A stretch of DNA of 7,724 nucleotides from a bacterium (GTDB taxonomy: Bacteria; Patescibacteriota; Gracilibacteria; UBA1369; GCA-2718715): assembly GCA_030426295.1 (NCBI GenBank), contig JAUHYY010000049.1, positions 1 to 7,724 on the forward strand, read 5' to 3'. Below are positions 5,385 through 7,724 of the stretch, piece after piece. Position 1 is the stretch's first letter. The number at the start of each line of letters is the position of its first letter. The notes below the pieces were generated by a model. It was not told the origin of the DNA. It saw only the letters and a list, made by a program, of their open reading frames with translations, and did not search any database. A program made the translations under genes and the position numbers.

Positions 5385-6374
5385 TTAGTCTGACGAGGCA
5401 GTTAAGTGGTAGCTGATACCTTCTCCGTCTGCAGCTAATTTTAGTGCCTTCATGAGTAAATCGTATTCAAATCGTGCTATGAATGTTCCTCGTTTCGCTG
5501 GATCAAGTAGAGTTTCTACTTTCTCTTCATCTGTCAGGCTTGAAACCTCTAGTGTTAGTAGTAACCTGTGATCGATCTTTCTTAATTCGAAGTAAACTTC
5601 TGGGTCTGTTGCTATATCTTCGTTTGAAATCTCTAGGCCAAGATATTTTTCTACGTATGCTCTTTTCCATTCTTTAGGAGTGAATTTTTCGGCAAAAGTT
5701 CCAGGGTCTGGTGAATCTATGTAGTCTATAGTTTGTCTAAGTCTTAACCCTCTATCGTCTACAATACGAGTTAGGTCACTAATAACATTTTTATATGGAT
5801 TATCTAGGTCGTCTATTTGTAGGCTTGCTAATGTGCCTCCGATTCTAGGATACTCTTCACCTCGTATATGGTATAAGCGAATCTTCCTGACGTTTTTACT
5901 TAGTATGGCTAATACTACGGGTTCTGTTGTTCCGTTTGGTAATTGTAAATTGAATTTAATAAAACCATCTTCAAAGTCTTCTGTCCAAGGTATGTCAGTT
6001 CTTTCTTTAACTTTTGTAACTAGATCCATTAGTTCTGCTACTTCTTCAGGTGTTACGATTTCTTCTACAGCAGCTTTAATAAGGCACGTTTTAATATTTG
6101 CGTGGTGGCTGCGCAGCATGTCGTTTGCTTGCTGTTGTCTTCCCCATAAATAGTGTGTCGAGCCGGCTAGTTCTTCTTCTGTAGGTGGACTTGTTAATTT
6201 GTCTGTATTCCATCCGTACTCAGAAAGAATTGCTGCTTTATCTTCAAAATCAAAGCCATGTATTGCTCTTCTAATGCTTATTTGTAACTCTGCAACCTCT
6301 AGAAGATACCTGATAACTTCTTGTCTGCTGTCAGGGGTATAACTCGCTCCTGCTTGTGCTAGTCTGTCTATCAT
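5385..6374 (-). CDS. Unknown soluble protein, 329 residues
   Basis: I do not recognise this protein. It has no signal peptide, membrane segment or metal-binding cluster, and a single cysteine (97). Residues 1-125 look helical, with WGRQQQANDMLRSHHAN (77-93) as a polar histidine-containing stretch. Residues 135-190 look beta-rich (DGFIKFNLQLPNG, then VVLAIL and VRKIRLYHIRGEEYP), and the rest is again mostly helical and charged. This alpha-beta-alpha layout is compatible with a small binding or scaffold domain, but no catalytic motif stands out. The ATG at 6374 is supported by a promoter whose -10 ends 20 bases before it, and no Shine-Dalgarno site is present. It lies 80 bases downstream of the next - strand gene, with no terminator visible between them, so read-through is possible. 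Confidence 0.8.
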   Translation of the reverse strand: MIDRLAQAGASYTPDSRQEVIRYLLEVAELQISIRRAIHGFDFEDKAAILSEYGWNTDKLTSPPTEEELAGSTHYLWGRQQQANDMLRSHHANIKTCLIKAAVEEIVTPEEVAELMDLVTKVKERTDIPWTEDFEDGFIKFNLQLPNGTTEPVVLAILSKNVRKIRLYHIRGEEYPRIGGTLASLQIDDLDNPYKNVISDLTRIVDDRGLRLRQTIDYIDSPDPGTFAEKFTPKEWKRAYVEKYLGLEISNEDIATDPEVYFELRKIDHRLLLTLEVSSLTDEEKVETLLDPAKRGTFIARFEYDLLMKALKLAADGEGISYHLTASSD

Positions 6375-6394
6375 AGGTTTAGTTATAGTATTGG

Positions 6395-6423
6395 ATCTTA
6401 AATGAGATCTCTTGTAGTTGCAA
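6395..6423 (-). promoter_or_regulatory. Promoter of the 329-residue protein
   Basis: Read on the - strand, TTGCAA (6423-6418) is followed by a 17-base spacer and TAAGAT (6400-6395), each matching four of six consensus bases. Exactly 20 bases separate the -10 from the ATG at 6374, the same gap as in the next gene upstream. A perfect 8-base palindrome GAGATCTC (6404-6411) sits inside the spacer, a position where a repressor could bind. Confidence 0.4.
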
Positions 6424-6454
6424 GAATATTTCAGATGAAGATGTTGTAGGGCAA

Positions 6455-7603
6455 TTATTCAGCTCTTTTTAACGCTTGTTCTACTGAAGTTCTTATATCT
6501 TCAGCGATCCTGTTCAAGGTTTCTATTGGAGGCATGCCATTTTTAGCGATAAATATTGTAAGTGCGTAGCTTTTAAAGTCATCTTCGTCGATGTCTTGAA
6601 ATATTGTTTCTGCATTGTCAATGTAGAACTGTAGAACTAATCTAGCGAGTTTCCCGAATGGGCATCCTATTGGAGGGTGTCCTTGAGTTAGCTCTTCTGA
6701 CAGAGAGAGATTGTCGTTTTTGCGTGCTCCATTTCGTTCAGTATAGGGCTTAATCACATCTTTTATTGTTGAAAATCTTAGGCCTAGAGATAAGTTTCCT
6801 TTTGCATTCTCTCCTATCACAAGAAATGAGGGGTCTAGTAAATGTGCCCCGTTTCTGGTTCGCAAGTAGATACTATCTAGCATGGAGTTGTCGTAAATTG
6901 ATAAACCAGATAGGGCTCGGAACATCGCAATAGAATTCCCTAGAATATCTTGGATTTCCTCAACGGTTGGTATTCTTTGAAACTGTGAGTAGAACACGAT
7001 TGGAAGCGTTGATACAGTGCTAATTATCAGTGCAGATGCAGTATTGTATCCGAAGTCAATTTGGGCTAGATCTGTAACTAGATCGATAAGGTGACCTTTT
7101 GACTTTAATGTTTCGGCTAAATCAGTAAGGGTTTCACAGTTATCTGGTAGCCATGGGTATTCTTCTTGGGTTAATGTTTGCTCTAAAAGTATTTCACTAT
7201 ATAACATGAATACATGTTTAGCATGTGCTTTCAAGAATTTTAGTCTTTCTTCCATTGTTCTGACTCGAGGCATTTCTGAATGAAAATTTGCCAGTGAATC
7301 ATTGATAGCTTCTTCAAGACATTTTTTAACTAGTGGTTTAAATGCTTTAAGCACTGAATAGGTTCTTGCTCTTGCTCCGTGCAGACGCATTTTTCTATCT
7401 GGTGTTGATTCTATTGCATCTATTTTTATGCATTCTATCGGGTCTCTACCTTCCCTTATTGCTTCTTTTAAATGGGTACGTGCAGCGTCTGCGAGCGCAG
7501 GAAAAGCTTGTTCTGCTCCTAGTGATCTTATGTATTCCATACCGGCTGTGAAGTCGGTTTGGTTTTCTGACGAGATTCGATTTTGTCTTGTTTCAGGGCT
7601 CAT
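6455..7603 (-). CDS. Unknown protein with HPPIGCPF motif, 382 residues
   Basis: I do not recognise this protein. It is mainly helical, with no signal peptide. A moderately hydrophobic stretch at about 189-204 (ASALIISTVSTLPIVF) is more likely a buried helix than a membrane span, because serine and threonine interrupt it. The most distinctive feature is GHPPIGCPFGKLA (308-320), with C314 between prolines and aromatics, next to the acidic IDEDDF (338-343). That Cys/His/Pro cluster looks conserved in style but matches no motif I can name. ATG 7603 is chosen as the start over the in-frame TTG 7615. The predicted transcription start near 7617 would leave the TTG almost no leader, and ATG 7603 gives the same 20-base gap to the -10 as the next gene downstream. 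No Shine-Dalgarno site is visible. The gene begins 58 bases after the stop of the iron-sulfur carrier gene on the same strand. Confidence 0.8.
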   Translation of the reverse strand: MSPETRQNRISSENQTDFTAGMEYIRSLGAEQAFPALADAARTHLKEAIREGRDPIECIKIDAIESTPDRKMRLHGARARTYSVLKAFKPLVKKCLEEAINDSLANFHSEMPRVRTMEERLKFLKAHAKHVFMLYSEILLEQTLTQEEYPWLPDNCETLTDLAETLKSKGHLIDLVTDLAQIDFGYNTASALIISTVSTLPIVFYSQFQRIPTVEEIQDILGNSIAMFRALSGLSIYDNSMLDSIYLRTRNGAHLLDPSFLVIGENAKGNLSLGLRFSTIKDVIKPYTERNGARKNDNLSLSEELTQGHPPIGCPFGKLARLVLQFYIDNAETIFQDIDEDDFKSYALTIFIAKNGMPPIETLNRIAEDIRTSVEQALKRAE

Positions 7604-7616
7604 TTGACATGTCAAA
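7603..7616. promoter_or_regulatory. 14-bp perfect palindrome at the start of the 382-residue gene, candidate operator
   Basis: TTTGACATGTCAAA reads the same on both strands. It runs from the predicted transcription start (near 7617) to the first base of the ATG (7603), the place where a dimeric repressor would block initiation. It could equally act in the leader RNA. The position is what makes it notable; no partner protein is visible in the window. Confidence 0.4.
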
Positions 7617-7623
7617 GTACGAT

Positions 7624-7652
7624 ACTTTAATTAGATTTCGTAGTTTTGTCAA
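7624..7652 (-). promoter_or_regulatory. Sigma-70 promoter of the 382-residue gene
   Basis: Read on the - strand, a consensus TTGACA (7652-7647) is followed by a 17-base spacer and TAAAGT (7629-7624, four of six -10 bases). The -10 lies 20 bases before ATG 7603, so the leader would be about 14 bases. The promoter lies in the 46 bases between the stop of the iron-sulfur carrier and the palindrome, showing that this gene can be expressed independently of it. Confidence 0.6.
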
Positions 7653-7661
7653 CCTGCTAGC

Positions 7662-7724
7662 TTAAAACCCAACACTCGCTCCACAGTGGCAAGCATCTTT
7701 TACGTTAGGGTTTTTGAAGGTTAG
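7662..7724 (-). CDS. IscA/ErpA/SufA-family iron-sulfur carrier, C-terminal end
   Basis: The last 20 codons of a gene enter from the right edge and stop at TAA (7664-7662). The sequence FKNPNVKDACHCGASVGF matches the C-terminal signature of A-type iron-sulfur carriers, where KNPNVKD-x-CGCG-x-SF is typical. Both C-terminal cluster-binding cysteines are kept (CHC), but the glycine between them is histidine and the usual SF is SV. These proteins bind iron-sulfur clusters and deliver them to target enzymes in the cytoplasm. Which of IscA, ErpA or SufA it is cannot be told from the tail. No hairpin terminator follows before the next promoter. Confidence 0.75.
   Translation of the reverse strand, partial: LTFKNPNVKDACHCGASVGF

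Noticed and set aside
6644..6682. Cytochrome P450 haem-binding loop in the 382-residue protein
   Set aside because: The required F-x-x-G-x-R/H-x-C-x-G pattern is not met, and no ExxR helix is placed correctly before it.
7604..7632. Divergent + strand promoter using the TTGACA half of the palindrome
   Set aside because: At a 17-base spacing the -10 would be TTAATT (three of six), and no + strand gene begins in the remaining bases.
1..7724. CRISPR array, insertion sequence or transposon
   Set aside because: No spaced direct repeats, terminal inverted repeats, transposase or Cas-like protein is visible.

Overview
The window is a moderately AT-rich bacterial segment with short intergenic gaps, the standard genetic code, and TAA or TAG at every recognised stop. 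Promoters of the sigma-70 type with 17-base spacers are easy to see, while Shine-Dalgarno sites are weak or missing. The DUF5663-like small protein and the style of the secreted metallopeptidase remind me of Patescibacteria (CPR), but this is an inference from protein style and I would not assign a phylum firmly.

Left half, + strand: the last 19 codons of an upstream reading frame (1-60) are followed in the same frame by a 233-residue protein built on consecutive 11-residue repeats (94-795). Next come a small acidic helical protein (810-1160) and a 733-residue protein with a central transmembrane hairpin (1160-3361) whose start overlaps the previous stop by one base. These look like one operon of unknown function, probably a membrane or envelope assembly. 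Directly behind it, from its own promoter, is a secreted HExxH zinc metallopeptidase (3414-4187).

Middle: 4188-4389 holds no confident protein gene but carries two consecutive terminator-like hairpins, a weak promoter-like sequence, a doubtful 33-codon ORF and the promoter of a tRNA-His(GUG) gene (4390-4467) that encodes both G-1 and CCA.

Right half, - strand: a cytoplasmic M14 zinc carboxypeptidase of the MpaA style (4469-5311) ends one base from the tRNA. Upstream of it lie two soluble proteins I do not recognise (5385-6374 and 6455-7603). Each of these has its own promoter, placed exactly 20 bases before its ATG. The second also has a 14-bp perfect palindrome over its predicted transcription start. 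At the right edge is the C-terminal tail of an IscA/ErpA/SufA-type iron-sulfur carrier (7662-7724).

The most promising unknown is the three-gene + strand cluster (11-mer repeat protein, small acidic protein, transmembrane-hairpin protein) with the secreted peptidase next door. A second notable pattern is the repeated promoter layout with a predicted leader of about 14 bases and no Shine-Dalgarno site.
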